Shown here in pieces: positions 8,248-15,764 of a DNA stretch of 57,163 nt. Every line of letters starts with the position of its first letter. Positions within the stretch are counted from its first letter, which is position 1. The notes beneath the pieces are model-generated. The model was not told where the DNA came from and ran no database searches. It saw only the letters and a list, made by a program, of their open reading frames with translations. Made by a program: the position numbers and the translations under genes. The stretch is from Vreelandella glaciei. GTDB lineage: Bacteria; Pseudomonadota; Gammaproteobacteria; Pseudomonadales; Halomonadaceae. Location: NCBI RefSeq assembly GCF_013415125.1, contig NZ_JACCDE010000034.1:1-57163 (forward strand), given 5' to 3'.

Positions 8248-8828
8248 CTACACAGGTGCAGATAGATCCCCTTTAGCAATACGCTGAAAATGACGAGTAA
8301 TCGAGGTTAAGGGACGCAGCACATTGTTACGCACACCCCAAGCGACCACAGCTACCACTAGCAGCGCTGTCCCCAGCACGGCTATCACCCCCACAACAGT
8401 AACGATGACACTTGCTCAAAACGCACAAGCGGTGGTTACCTCGCTGGCTTGAGGCATCTAAAAGGTCTCGGCACACGATACAAATCGTTGGCTGCTTTCA
8501 TCCACACGCGATTCCCCTGACAGAAATCCAGGAACATCGCGCTCCTCAAGCACCATCATCTGTAAACTGAGATTATTAAAGAAAGACCGATAGGGGGCAG
8601 CTAATTGATCAACCAGAGCCAGTTGATCTGCATCAAAGTCACTCGCTGCAAATTGAGTAAAGTGCCATGTCACTCAAGGATTTGCGCCATGTCCCGCTCA
8701 TGGAGCGATGTAAACGCCTCTCGGCCAAAATGGTTAGCGGACAGCACCAATGACGCCGCCCAGACCACTGAACGCTAACAGCACAAGCGCCCAGCTCACT
8801 TTGACGCTAAGTTATTGATCTATTTCAT
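8248..8828 (-). pseudogene. Decayed methyl-accepting chemotaxis protein, N-terminal half
   Basis: The minus strand carries broken pieces of one chemoreceptor. First comes a start region with an in-frame stop and then a first membrane segment (VSWALVLLAFSGLGG). After a frame change follows SANHFGREAFTSLHERDM. A short open stretch at 8673-8458 resembles the periplasmic four-helix sensor. Two in-frame stops (8458-8460 and about 42 bases on) follow. Then the second membrane segment and HAMP start appear: VLGTALLVVAVVAWGV, then RPLTSITRHFQRIAKGDLSAP, ending in a stop at 8248. The cytoplasmic signalling domain is absent. This is the only content of the 640-base gap between the permease and arsC. 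Order of pieces, plus multiple stops, make a live gene very unlikely. Confidence 0.7.
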
Positions 8829-8852
8829 CTCGACCTGCCCCTTTTAGTAGAA

Positions 8853-9266
8853 TTACGCAGACTTATGCAGGGGTAGCCAAAGATGCAGACGTCGACGAAT
8901 TTCTAGTAATGCTTGCTCATAAGCATCAGGCTTGCCAATCAGACGGGGGTCGCGAATATCCCAGAACAGCACTTCGCCCGCCTGCCCTTGCCAATCCCGG
9001 CAGGCTTGCTGGGCCTTATCACACAGAACAATGACGTAATCGAAAGTCTCGCTCTCGAACTCATCCAGAGACTTACTGCGTAAACCTTCTGTGGGTAGAC
9101 CCTGCTTGCGGAGCGCCTCCAGCGTTAATGCATGGGGCTCATCCGGTTCAGAACCAGCACTAAACGACTCAAAACGATCATCTGCCAAATGGCGAAGCAG
9201 CGCCTCTCCCATCAGCGAGCGTGCAGAATTAGCATTGCAGAGGAATAACACACGGCGCTTCGTCAT
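8853..9266 (-). CDS. arsC: Arsenate reductase, thioredoxin-coupled LMW-phosphatase type
   Basis: A 137-residue member of the low-molecular-weight tyrosine phosphatase fold. The P-loop CNANSARS starts at Cys10 (CX5R, Arg16). Two more cysteines, Cys82 and Cys89, sit at exactly the positions of the redox triad (10/82/89) of Gram-positive ArsC, so reduction of arsenate to arsenite with thioredoxin recycling is expected rather than plain phosphatase activity. DIRDP provides the general acid. The start at 9266 follows family length and has AGAGG upstream; 12 earlier in-frame codons are ignored. It is divergent from arsH, and the shared operator at 9354-9374 lies between them. Confidence 0.85.
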   Translation of the reverse strand: MTKRRVLFLCNANSARSLMGEALLRHLADDRFESFSAGSEPDEPHALTLEALRKQGLPTEGLRSKSLDEFESETFDYVIVLCDKAQQACRDWQGQAGEVLFWDIRDPRLIGKPDAYEQALLEIRRRLHLWLPLHKSA

Positions 9267-9353
9267 AAATAAACAGCCTCTTATGTAGTTAATGCCTGTC
9301 ACTTTACGCCGGATTCATGACGGCAATATTGCAAACATACGCCAATGCTAGAA

Positions 9354-9374
9354 ATATACGAAAAAACATATATG
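9354..9374. promoter_or_regulatory. Putative ars operator between arsC and arsH
   Basis: ATATACG (9354-9360), six A residues, then CATATATG (9367-9374) form an imperfect inverted repeat in the 150-base divergent region. The identical ATATACG-N6-CATATAT occurs upstream of gap (18094-18113), at another ars promoter on the opposite strand. AT-rich inverted repeats of this kind are typical ArsR-family operators. It overlaps candidate -10 sequences for arsH, so metalloid-released repression is the simplest reading. Confidence 0.6.
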
Positions 9375-9417
9375 ATGGCACTATGAACTTAACATGCAGT
9401 GAAACAGGCAGAACGCA

Positions 9418-10137
9418 ATGACCTCACTCAATGATTTACCCAATATCGACTCTGGACTCTTTAAAGCACCTAGCAACGAACAGCTGAAACTACCTCAAGG
9501 CGCTGAATACAAACCGAAAATATTGCTCCTGTACGGCTCCCTTCGCGAGCGCTCTTTCAGTCGGCTAGCGGTTGAGGAAGCTGCCCGCCTGCTAAACGCC
9601 ATGGGCGCAGAAACAAGAATCTTTGACCCTAGTGGGCTACCGCTACCGGATACTGAAGATGCCAGCCACCCCAAAGTCGATGAGCTACGCCAATTGGCCC
9701 AATGGTCAGAGGGGATGGTGTGGTGCTCCCCTGAACGTCACGGCGCAATGACCGGCATTATGAAAGCGCAAATAGATTGGATTCCGCTTTCGCTAGGTGG
9801 CGTGCGCCCGACACAAGGCAAAACATTGGCAGTGATGCAGGTTTGCGGCGGCTCGCAGTCCTTCAATACGGTCAATCAACTACGCATTTTAGGCCGCTGG
9901 ATGCGCATGCTGACAATTCCCAATCAATCGTCAGTGCCCAAGGCCTTTATGGAGTTTGATGATAACGACCGGATGAAAGCCTCCCCTTTCTACGACCGTA
10001 TCGTCGACGTTATGGAAGAGCTGGTGAAATTCACGCTGCTGGTGCGCGAGCGTAGCGATCTTCTCACAGATCGTTATTCAGAACGCAAAGAGAGCGCTGA
10101 AGAAGTTTCCAAACGGGTTAACCAACGCGCTATTTAA
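9418..10137 (+). CDS. arsH: ArsH, NADPH-dependent FMN organoarsenical oxidase
   Basis: A 239-residue flavodoxin-like protein matching ArsH. The FMN phosphate-binding motif GSLRERSFS is at residues 40-48. SPERHGAMTGIMKAQIDW and VCGGSQSFN are family hallmarks, as is the charged N-terminal arm. ArsH oxidises trivalent organoarsenicals to the less toxic pentavalent forms using FMN and NADPH, and has quinone/azo-reductase side activity. It is the first gene of the plus-strand ars operon, 13 bases ahead of the ACR3 pump. Its ribosome site is weak (AGGCAG, 9 bases from ATG). Confidence 0.93.
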   Translation: MTSLNDLPNIDSGLFKAPSNEQLKLPQGAEYKPKILLLYGSLRERSFSRLAVEEAARLLNAMGAETRIFDPSGLPLPDTEDASHPKVDELRQLAQWSEGMVWCSPERHGAMTGIMKAQIDWIPLSLGGVRPTQGKTLAVMQVCGGSQSFNTVNQLRILGRWMRMLTIPNQSSVPKAFMEFDDNDRMKASPFYDRIVDVMEELVKFTLLVRERSDLLTDRYSERKESAEEVSKRVNQRAI

Positions 10138-10150
10138 TAAGGAGTTTCGT

Positions 10151-11227
10151 ATGTCAGCATTGGAAGAGAGTGCATCACCCTCTACCGCCGAAGGCATGGG
10201 GGTCTTTGAGCGCTACCTCTCGCTTTGGGTAGCGCTAGCTATTGTGCTGGGCATCTTAGTCGGTCAGCTAGCGCCAGCGGTACCGGAAACGCTCTCACGC
10301 TTTGAAGTGGCGCAAGTGTCCATTCCGGTCGCAATACTCATTTGGGCGATGATATTCCCCATGATGGCGCAAATTGATTTTACCTCACTGCTTGGAGTAC
10401 GGCGCCAGCCTAAAGGTTTGATCATCACCACGTCGGTTAACTGGTTAATCAAGCCTTTCACCATGTTTGCCATCTCCTGGCTATTTTTGATGGTGATTTT
10501 TAAACCATTTATTCCCGCTGAGTTAGCCAGTCAGTATCTAGCGGGCGCGATTTTACTCGGCGCCGCGCCATGTACCGCGATGGTGTTTGTATGGAGCTAC
10601 TTAACCCGCGGCGATGCTGCTTATACGTTGGTACAAGTGGCGCTCAACGACCTGATCATGCTGTTTGCCTTTGCCCCCATTGTGGTCTTCCTACTCGGTG
10701 TCTCCAATATTCAGGTGCCCTGGGACACCGTGGCTCTATCCGTCGTGCTATATATCGTGATCCCCCTGACGGCAGGTTATATAACGCGGCAAAGCTTGAT
10801 TAAAAAACGCGGCGCCGAGTGGTACGACAATGTGTTTATGAAGCGCGTTGGCCCCATCACACCGATTGGCTTGATCATTACCCTAGTGCTGCTGTTTGCC
10901 TTCCAGGGCGAGGTCATTCTGAATAATCCGCTACATATCGTATTGATTGCGATACCGCTGATTATTCAAACGTTTCTAATCTTTTTTATTGCCTATGGTT
11001 GGGCTAAAGCCTGGCGATTGCCGCATAACATTGCCGCACCGGGGGCAATGATCGGCGCCAGCAACTTCTTTGAACTGGCCGTGGCAGCGGCTATCGCGCT
11101 GTTTGGCTTACAGTCGGGCGCGGCGCTGGCGACCGTTGTTGGCGTATTGGTCGAAGTACCGCTGATGCTCGCGCTGGTAAGAATCGCCAATAAAACCCGC
11201 CATCATTTTCCGGCAGACGCTCATTAA
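10151..11227 (+). CDS. acr3: ACR3 family arsenite efflux pump
   Basis: A 358-residue inner-membrane carrier with about ten transmembrane helices, of the BART superfamily ACR3 group, which exports As(III) using the proton gradient. The motif GAAPCTAMVFVWSYL places Cys141 in the helix that holds the essential cysteine in characterised ACR3 pumps. IGASNFFELAVAAAIALFG is the other family signature. AAGGAG precedes the ATG by 6 bases. It lies between arsH and a flavin reductase gene, with 15 bases to the latter. It is the exit for arsenite made by both ArsC proteins. Confidence 0.95.
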   Translation: MSALEESASPSTAEGMGVFERYLSLWVALAIVLGILVGQLAPAVPETLSRFEVAQVSIPVAILIWAMIFPMMAQIDFTSLLGVRRQPKGLIITTSVNWLIKPFTMFAISWLFLMVIFKPFIPAELASQYLAGAILLGAAPCTAMVFVWSYLTRGDAAYTLVQVALNDLIMLFAFAPIVVFLLGVSNIQVPWDTVALSVVLYIVIPLTAGYITRQSLIKKRGAEWYDNVFMKRVGPITPIGLIITLVLLFAFQGEVILNNPLHIVLIAIPLIIQTFLIFFIAYGWAKAWRLPHNIAAPGAMIGASNFFELAVAAAIALFGLQSGAALATVVGVLVEVPLMLALVRIANKTRHHFPADAH

Positions 11228-11242
11228 TTGGGAGTAAGCGCT

Positions 11243-11911
11243 ATGGCCCACTATTTGATATTTCTAGGCTCAACTCGTACCAGCACACCACCCTCCCCGG
11301 CTCGCCTTGGCGAGCGGGTGGCAAAGGCCTGCGAGCGCTTGCTTTCATCGTTACCGCATACCACGGCTGAAATTATTGATCCGCTAGCGCTAAACTTAAG
11401 CGACCCGTTTAAGCCACATTTTGCTTACGCAAAAGCCGACGTACCGGAAGACTTAGCAGAGCTTGCTGATAAAATCGCCGCTGCCGATGGCTACGTGATG
11501 CTCAGCCCGGAATATAACCACTCCATGAGCCCAGCACTTAGCCATTTGCTAAACCACTTCGGCGCATCGCTGTTTGCGTTTAAACCCAGCGCCATCGTGA
11601 CCTACTCAATGGGCCAGTGGGGCGGCGTGCGTGCGGCAGTCGCCATGCGTGCGTTTCTCTCGGAGCTTGGCTGCCTGCCGGTCTCGGCCATGGTACACGT
11701 ACCCAAAGCCCAGGAAGCGCTAAACGAAGACGGGCAATTTGAGCAAGAGCAGGCGCGCTGGGAAAGCTACTTTGGCCGTACATTAGGCCAATTAATGTGG
11801 TGGGCTGAAGCCGCGGCTAGCTATAAACAGCAGGTAGACCCAACGCGGGTATCGCCCGCCTTTAAAACCGCGCCCTCTCAACGTAATGCGCCCGGTAGTG
11901 AAAGCAACTAA
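11243..11911 (+). CDS. NADPH-dependent FMN reductase family protein
   Basis: A 222-residue flavodoxin-fold oxidoreductase. GSTRTSTPPSPARLGERV forms the phosphate loop for FMN and SPEYNHSMSPALSHLLNHF is the classic second FMN-binding motif. It belongs to the same superfamily as ArsH but to the ordinary NADPH:FMN reductase branch, so the operon carries two distinct flavin reductases. The start at 11243 is set by GGGAG upstream; a TTG 15 bases earlier is less likely. A role in arsenic redox chemistry or in protection from oxidative stress is inferred from the operon only. Confidence 0.85.
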   Translation: MAHYLIFLGSTRTSTPPSPARLGERVAKACERLLSSLPHTTAEIIDPLALNLSDPFKPHFAYAKADVPEDLAELADKIAAADGYVMLSPEYNHSMSPALSHLLNHFGASLFAFKPSAIVTYSMGQWGGVRAAVAMRAFLSELGCLPVSAMVHVPKAQEALNEDGQFEQEQARWESYFGRTLGQLMWWAEAAASYKQQVDPTRVSPAFKTAPSQRNAPGSESN

Positions 11912-11928
11912 TCGATCGTGAGGTCACC

Positions 11929-12330
11929 ATGCCCGTCACTATTTACCACAACCCCAACTGCGGTACGTCGCGCAATACGCTGGCAATGATAGAAGCCTCT
12001 GGAGAAACGCCAGAGGTGATCTATTACCTGGAAACACCGCCCAGCCGCGAAAAGCTGGTCGAGTTACTCGCGATGATGCAGTTATCACCTCGGGAATTGA
12101 TACGTCAAAAAAACACACCCTATGATGCGCTAAAGCTGGATGATCCTTCCCTTAGCGATGACCAGCTTATCGACGCCATGATGGCCCACCCGATTCTGAT
12201 TAATCGCCCTATTGTGGTGACTAACAAAGGCGCGCGACTTTGCCGGCCTTCCGAGCAAGTATTAGCGCTTTTGGAAAAACCGATCAAACACTTCACCAAA
12301 GAAGACGGTGACGTAGTGACCTATCCATGA
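11929..12330 (+). CDS. arsC: Arsenate reductase, glutaredoxin-dependent ArsC
   Basis: A 133-residue ArsC/Spx-family thioredoxin-fold enzyme that reduces arsenate to arsenite with glutathione and glutaredoxin. The catalytic Cys11 lies in NPNCGTSRNT. The RPIVV and LCRPSEQVL segments carry the conserved arginines that bind the oxyanion. It is unrelated to the phosphatase-type ArsC at 8853-9266, so this locus encodes both evolutionary types of arsenate reductase. Its last four bases (ATGA) overlap the start of the sigma-factor gene, which implies translational coupling. Confidence 0.93.
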   Translation: MPVTIYHNPNCGTSRNTLAMIEASGETPEVIYYLETPPSREKLVELLAMMQLSPRELIRQKNTPYDALKLDDPSLSDDQLIDAMMAHPILINRPIVVTNKGARLCRPSEQVLALLEKPIKHFTKEDGDVVTYP

Positions 12331-12905
12331 GGAAAAAAGCTGCCTCATCCCAAACCTCATCCTGTATTGAGGAGGCTTGGAACAGCCACCACCAGGCACT
12401 GCGCTATTACCTCTTAGCGCTATGCAACAATCGGGACGCCGCCGACGAAATCTTGCAGCGTGTCTATGTAAAAGCACTGACGCATCGCGCCCAGTTTTGC
12501 CAACTGGCAGAGCCCAAAGCTTGGCTTTATACGGTTGCCAAACATGAGTGGATTGATGAGTTGCGCCGTTCAACGCCTGATTCACAATCGCTAGATACCG
12601 CGACAGCAGCGCCATTACCTTGTCATATTGATACCAACCTCCCCTTAGAGAGTTTGGCTGCCTGTATCACGAAGGCACTGGCTCATTGTACTGACGAAGA
12701 CGCTGATATTGTTGGGGCCTGCGACCTTAACGGCGTTAAGCAAAGTGACTATGCCCAGCGTCATGGCTTAACGCTCCCTGCGACCAAAGCGCGGCTACTG
12801 CGCGCCCGAAAACGTCTTCGCGAAACGTTGGTTGCCCAGTGCGGGATTGTCTTTGATGAACAAGGCCATGTCTGCTGCCACTGGGCAATACCCTTTACCG
12901 AATAA
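12327..12905 (+). CDS. SigZ-like ECF sigma factor embedded in the ars operon
   Basis: A 192-residue ECF-type sigma-70 factor. The region 2 signature is present (NNRDAADEILQRVYVKAL and AWLYTVAKHEWIDELRR, about residues 30-80). Region 4 is present as YAQRHGLTLPATKARLLRARKRLRE (written here as a description of residues about 140-165). The tail after region 4 holds Cys residues in QCGIVFDEQG and VCCHW, like the cysteine-bearing tails of SigZ-type factors. The start overlaps the arsC stop by 4 bases. No anti-sigma gene is adjacent. Control of ars or thiol-stress genes, possibly with the cysteines sensing As(III), is an inference. Confidence 0.85.
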   Translation: MRKKAASSQTSSCIEEAWNSHHQALRYYLLALCNNRDAADEILQRVYVKALTHRAQFCQLAEPKAWLYTVAKHEWIDELRRSTPDSQSLDTATAAPLPCHIDTNLPLESLAACITKALAHCTDEDADIVGACDLNGVKQSDYAQRHGLTLPATKARLLRARKRLRETLVAQCGIVFDEQGHVCCHWAIPFTE

Positions 12906-12951
12906 TTATTTGGCTTTTCCCTGCATCCTTTTCCACATTGCTTCGTCTTCT

Positions 12952-12971
12952 TTATAGAACCGTTCATATAT
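12952..12971. promoter_or_regulatory. Weak third copy of the ars operator before the ArsP-like gene
   Basis: The 79-base gap after the sigma gene contains CATATAT (12965-12971), with TTATAGA at the matching six-base spacing on its left (12952-12958, 4 of 7 matches to ATATACG). It ends against the AAGGAAGG ribosome site of the next gene. It may mark an internal promoter; alone it would not be convincing. Confidence 0.3.
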
Positions 12972-12984
12972 AAGGAAGGCAGCG

Positions 12985-13992
12985 ATGTTGGAGATCTTTA
13001 CCTGGCTAGCCAGTTGGCTGGTATACGACCTGGGCGGTTTTGACCCTAACAGCAAGTTAGGCAGCTCACTGCATTTTTTCGTCGAGGACACGAGCAAGAT
13101 TTTTGCGTTGCTGGTGGTGATGATTTACGCCATTGCCTTGTTACGCGCGTCGCTCAATCTGGAGCGTGTGCGTTATTACATTCAGCAAAAGAACCGTTTC
13201 GCAGGCTACGGTTTAGGTGCTGGTTTTGGGGCAATCACACCGTTTTGCTCATGTTCAAGCATTCCGCTGTTTCTCGGGTTCACCAGTGCAGGCATTCCCC
13301 TGGGCATTACGATGGCGTTTCTGTTTACCTCGCCGATTATTAATGAAGTTGCCGTGATTATGCTATGGAGCCTGCTAGGCTGGGAATTCACCCTGGTGTA
13401 CATCGCCATCGGGATGACCGTGGGCATAGGCGGCGGCATACTGCTCGATAGCTTAGGCGCTGAACGCTGGTTAAAAGCGTTTGCAGCTAAAGCCTACCAA
13501 AACGCCGCCGAAAGCCCGCAAGCGGATCAGCTCGCTCCTGTACGTCCTTCACTGACGTTAAAAGAGCGCCACGAATTTGCACGCAATGAGCTTTACGAGA
13601 TTGTCGCGCGGATCTGGAAGTGGATCATTATCGGCGTGGGGCTGGGCGCCGCGCTGCATGGCTTTGTCCCGGATGACTGGTTCAGTGACAACCTGGGCAG
13701 CGGCCAATGGTGGAATGTCCCGGTAGCCGTATTAGCGGGCTTACCGCTTTACTCCAACGCAACCGGCGTTATTCCCATCATGGAAAGCTTGATTACCAAA
13801 GGGCTACCTGTCGGCACAACGTTAGCTTTCTGCATGAGCACCGTCGCGGCGAGCTTTCCTGAATTTATCATGCTTAAACAGGTCATGCTGTGGCGCTTAT
13901 TAGCCACGACATTCATCATTCTCCTCATCAACTTTATGTTGGTGGGCTGGCTAATTAACCTGTTATCGCCCTGGTTATTCAGCAGTTTGTAA
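12985..13992 (+). CDS. ArsP-like permease (DUF318 family)
   Basis: A 335-residue integral membrane protein of the DUF318/ArsP permease family, with about eight hydrophobic segments in two halves. Each half has a family motif: TPFCSCSSIPLFLGFTSAGI (Cys88 and Cys90) and the later NATGVIPIMESLITKGLPVG. Members of the family export trivalent organoarsenicals (ArsP), and others are linked to metal efflux. The ars context and the neighbouring mini-thioredoxin support a metalloid substrate, but I cannot tell methyl- or aromatic arsenic from other ions. Paired cysteines in the membrane motif could bind the substrate. AAGGAAGG precedes the ATG. Confidence 0.82.
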   Translation: MLEIFTWLASWLVYDLGGFDPNSKLGSSLHFFVEDTSKIFALLVVMIYAIALLRASLNLERVRYYIQQKNRFAGYGLGAGFGAITPFCSCSSIPLFLGFTSAGIPLGITMAFLFTSPIINEVAVIMLWSLLGWEFTLVYIAIGMTVGIGGGILLDSLGAERWLKAFAAKAYQNAAESPQADQLAPVRPSLTLKERHEFARNELYEIVARIWKWIIIGVGLGAALHGFVPDDWFSDNLGSGQWWNVPVAVLAGLPLYSNATGVIPIMESLITKGLPVGTTLAFCMSTVAASFPEFIMLKQVMLWRLLATTFIILLINFMLVGWLINLLSPWLFSSL

Positions 13993-14009
13993 ACCCAAGA
14001 GGACACAAC

Positions 14010-14246
14010 ATGAAAAAGATCGAAGTATTAGGCACAGGCTGCAAAAAGTGCGCCGTCACCGCGGAGCAAATTACAACTACCGCCAAAGAGCTAGGCATCG
14101 AAGTTGAGGTGACTAAAGTCACTGACCCACAAATCATCATGCACTATCAGGTCATGTCGACCCCAGCAGTCGCGGTCAATGGCCAGCTTGCTCACAGCGG
14201 AGGTGTTCCAGATCGCAAAAAAATTGAAGCTATATTGAAAGCCTAA
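14010..14246 (+). CDS. Mini-thioredoxin (redox-active disulfide protein)
   Basis: A 78-residue thioredoxin-fold protein of the small archaeal-type (MTH895-like) group. The active site is CKKC at residues 11-14 and the cis-proline lies in MSTPAVAVNG. It starts 17 bases after the ArsP-like permease gene with GAGGA as ribosome site. Such mini-thioredoxins are recurrent partners of DUF318 permeases, where they may reduce the substrate or the permease cysteines; this partnership is known by gene neighbourhood more than by biochemistry. Confidence 0.85.
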   Translation: MKKIEVLGTGCKKCAVTAEQITTTAKELGIEVEVTKVTDPQIIMHYQVMSTPAVAVNGQLAHSGGVPDRKKIEAILKA

Positions 14247-14327
14247 AAACCTCAAGTTCACCCACTACGCTCAGGCTCCCCGATTACTTCCTGGTAAGCT
14301 GGGAGCTCTCTTTTAACAGGCGTCTCA

Positions 14328-14636
14328 ATGCTGGAAATTATCGATGTGTCTGACGCTGCAAAAGCGTTTATCAAGCAACAGGGAGGCGTGGTGACCGTGC
14401 GTTTATCACCCCGCCACGGCTGCTGTGGGGGGCTCGCCAACGTTGCCGTCGCCGAGGCGAGTGCCCCCAAAAACCCTTCGCTTTACCAGCGCCATAGTGA
14501 TGAAGATATAACTCTCTTCATTGCGACAGAGCTTGCCTACCAAGGACTGCGTGTTGACGTTGAAGGGGTCTGGAAGTTGCGCCATCTGTATGTGGATGGC
14601 TCATACCCGCGCTCTGGGCACACGAATAAACACTAG
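14328..14636 (+). CDS. CC/Se-motif family protein, cysteine form
   Basis: A 102-residue protein with HGCCGG (Cys32, Cys33), matching the small family annotated as CC/Se-motif (seleno)proteins, in which one of the cysteines can be selenocysteine. Here both are ordinary Cys codons (TGC TGT). The beta-rich layout around the motif recalls the IscA/HesB fold, but this is only a resemblance. The function is unknown; a role in metalloid or selenium handling is inferred from the ars operon. Its 3' end overlaps the convergent MFS gene by 36 bases. The ribosome site is weak, and a loose hairpin (GCTCCC/GGGAGC, about 14273-14312) lies in the 81-base gap before it. Confidence 0.7.
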   Translation: MLEIIDVSDAAKAFIKQQGGVVTVRLSPRHGCCGGLANVAVAEASAPKNPSLYQRHSDEDITLFIATELAYQGLRVDVEGVWKLRHLYVDGSYPRSGHTNKH

Positions 14637-15764
14637 CGCTAGACACGCCGCCAGCATCAACCCCGTAGTCAACCATAACGCTCCAGCACCATTTTGCTCT
14701 ATTAATAGGCCAAACAGCAGCGGCGCAAAGGCTTGCGCGGCCCTGGCCGGGGCGATAATCAAACCTTGGCGCTGGCCAAAGCCTTTTGGGCCAAACAGCG
14801 CCAGCGGCAGCGTGCCGGAAGCAATCGTCATCATGCCATTGCCCGCGCCATGGAGTAGCGCAAACCCTGCGGCGGGCATACCCACGGTTGCTAAAAGTGC
14901 CGCACCTAAGGGGTGGAGCGTTGTGGCCACGCGCGCGGCTACAAGCGGATGCAAGCGACGCAGCAGCGCAAATTCACCTAACCTAGCCGCCACTTGCGCG
15001 GGACCAACCAACGCGGCGGCGGCAACGGCGACTGAAAGCGATACGCCGGTTTCCTGCAAAAGCCTGGGCAGATGTGCTGCCATCGCCGTCGACACAAACC
15101 AGCCCGCGGCAAACACATAGGCTAATAGCACCATAGCCAAGCGAGGCCGCTCAGGCGATGGGGCAGATTTTTCGTCATTTGAGTGGTTTACGCTATCACC
15201 GGCTTTAGGCAAACGAGCATTAAGCGGCAGGCCTATCACTATATGCAGAATGGCCCAGGCACCACAGGCGACCCGCCACCCAAATTCATTTTCCAACAAA
15301 GCTGTTAGCGGCCAACCAATGGTGCTGGCAAAACCCGCCAGTAGCGTCACACCAGTAATCGAGGAACGAGCGCTGCGACCTAATAGCCGCCCGAGGGTAG
15401 CAAAGGCGGCGTCGTATAGCCCCATCGCCATGCCCACACCGGTAATCAGCCAGGCAAGCATTAGGCTTAACACACCTTGGGACAGCGCCATGATCACTAG
15501 GCCAAACGCCAGAACAGCGTTGGATGCCATCAGCACGCCTCGCCCACCTTGCTGGTCAATCAAGCGCCCTACGCTGGGGCCAAGCATAGCGGTTAACAGC
15601 AAGGCGACAGAGAACGCCGCAAACACCCAGCTTGACGATATTTCCAGCTCGCGGGCCATGGGCACCGCCAGAATAGCGGGCAAGTAGTAACTGGATGCCC
15701 AGGCGAGCGTTTGCGCACTGCCTAAGGTGAGCGTTAACCCCAGCCTGGGCGAAGAGCGGATCAT
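14601..15764 (-). CDS. MFS transporter, third gene of the gap-arsJ operon
   Basis: A 387-residue major facilitator with twelve predicted helices. The MFS loop between helices 2 and 3 appears as GPSVGRLIDQQGGRG, and the second half carries a central Ser/Pro-rich linker near residues 190-205. Its ATG overlaps the arsJ stop by 4 bases (ATGA), so it is translationally coupled to arsJ. The substrate is unknown; coupling suggests export of another arsenic product, or simple duplication of the efflux step. The 3' end overlaps the convergent CC/Se-motif gene by 36 bases. Confidence 0.82.
   Translation of the reverse strand: MIRSSPRLGLTLTLGSAQTLAWASSYYLPAILAVPMARELEISSSWVFAAFSVALLLTAMLGPSVGRLIDQQGGRGVLMASNAVLAFGLVIMALSQGVLSLMLAWLITGVGMAMGLYDAAFATLGRLLGRSARSSITGVTLLAGFASTIGWPLTALLENEFGWRVACGAWAILHIVIGLPLNARLPKAGDSVNHSNDEKSAPSPERPRLAMVLLAYVFAAGWFVSTAMAAHLPRLLQETGVSLSVAVAAAALVGPAQVAARLGEFALLRRLHPLVAARVATTLHPLGAALLATVGMPAAGFALLHGAGNGMMTIASGTLPLALFGPKGFGQRQGLIIAPARAAQAFAPLLFGLLIEQNGAGALWLTTGLMLAACLALVFIRVPRARV

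Noticed and set aside
8458..8673. 71-codon minus-strand frame as a small gene
   Set aside because: It is in line with further chemoreceptor pieces on both sides and interrupted by stops, so it is a pseudogene fragment.
12327..12905. ArsR-type regulator in the ars operon
   Set aside because: The sequence shows sigma-70 regions 2 and 4, not a winged-helix ArsR fold.
14328..14636. Selenocysteine-containing protein
   Set aside because: The motif positions are TGC and TGT, and the frame has no internal TGA. It is the cysteine form of the family.
14521..15120. Open frame of 199 codons on the plus strand inside the MFS gene region
   Set aside because: It is antisense to the MFS transporter, has low-complexity Ala/Pro/Ser content and lacks a ribosome site. 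It is a shadow of a GC-rich gene.
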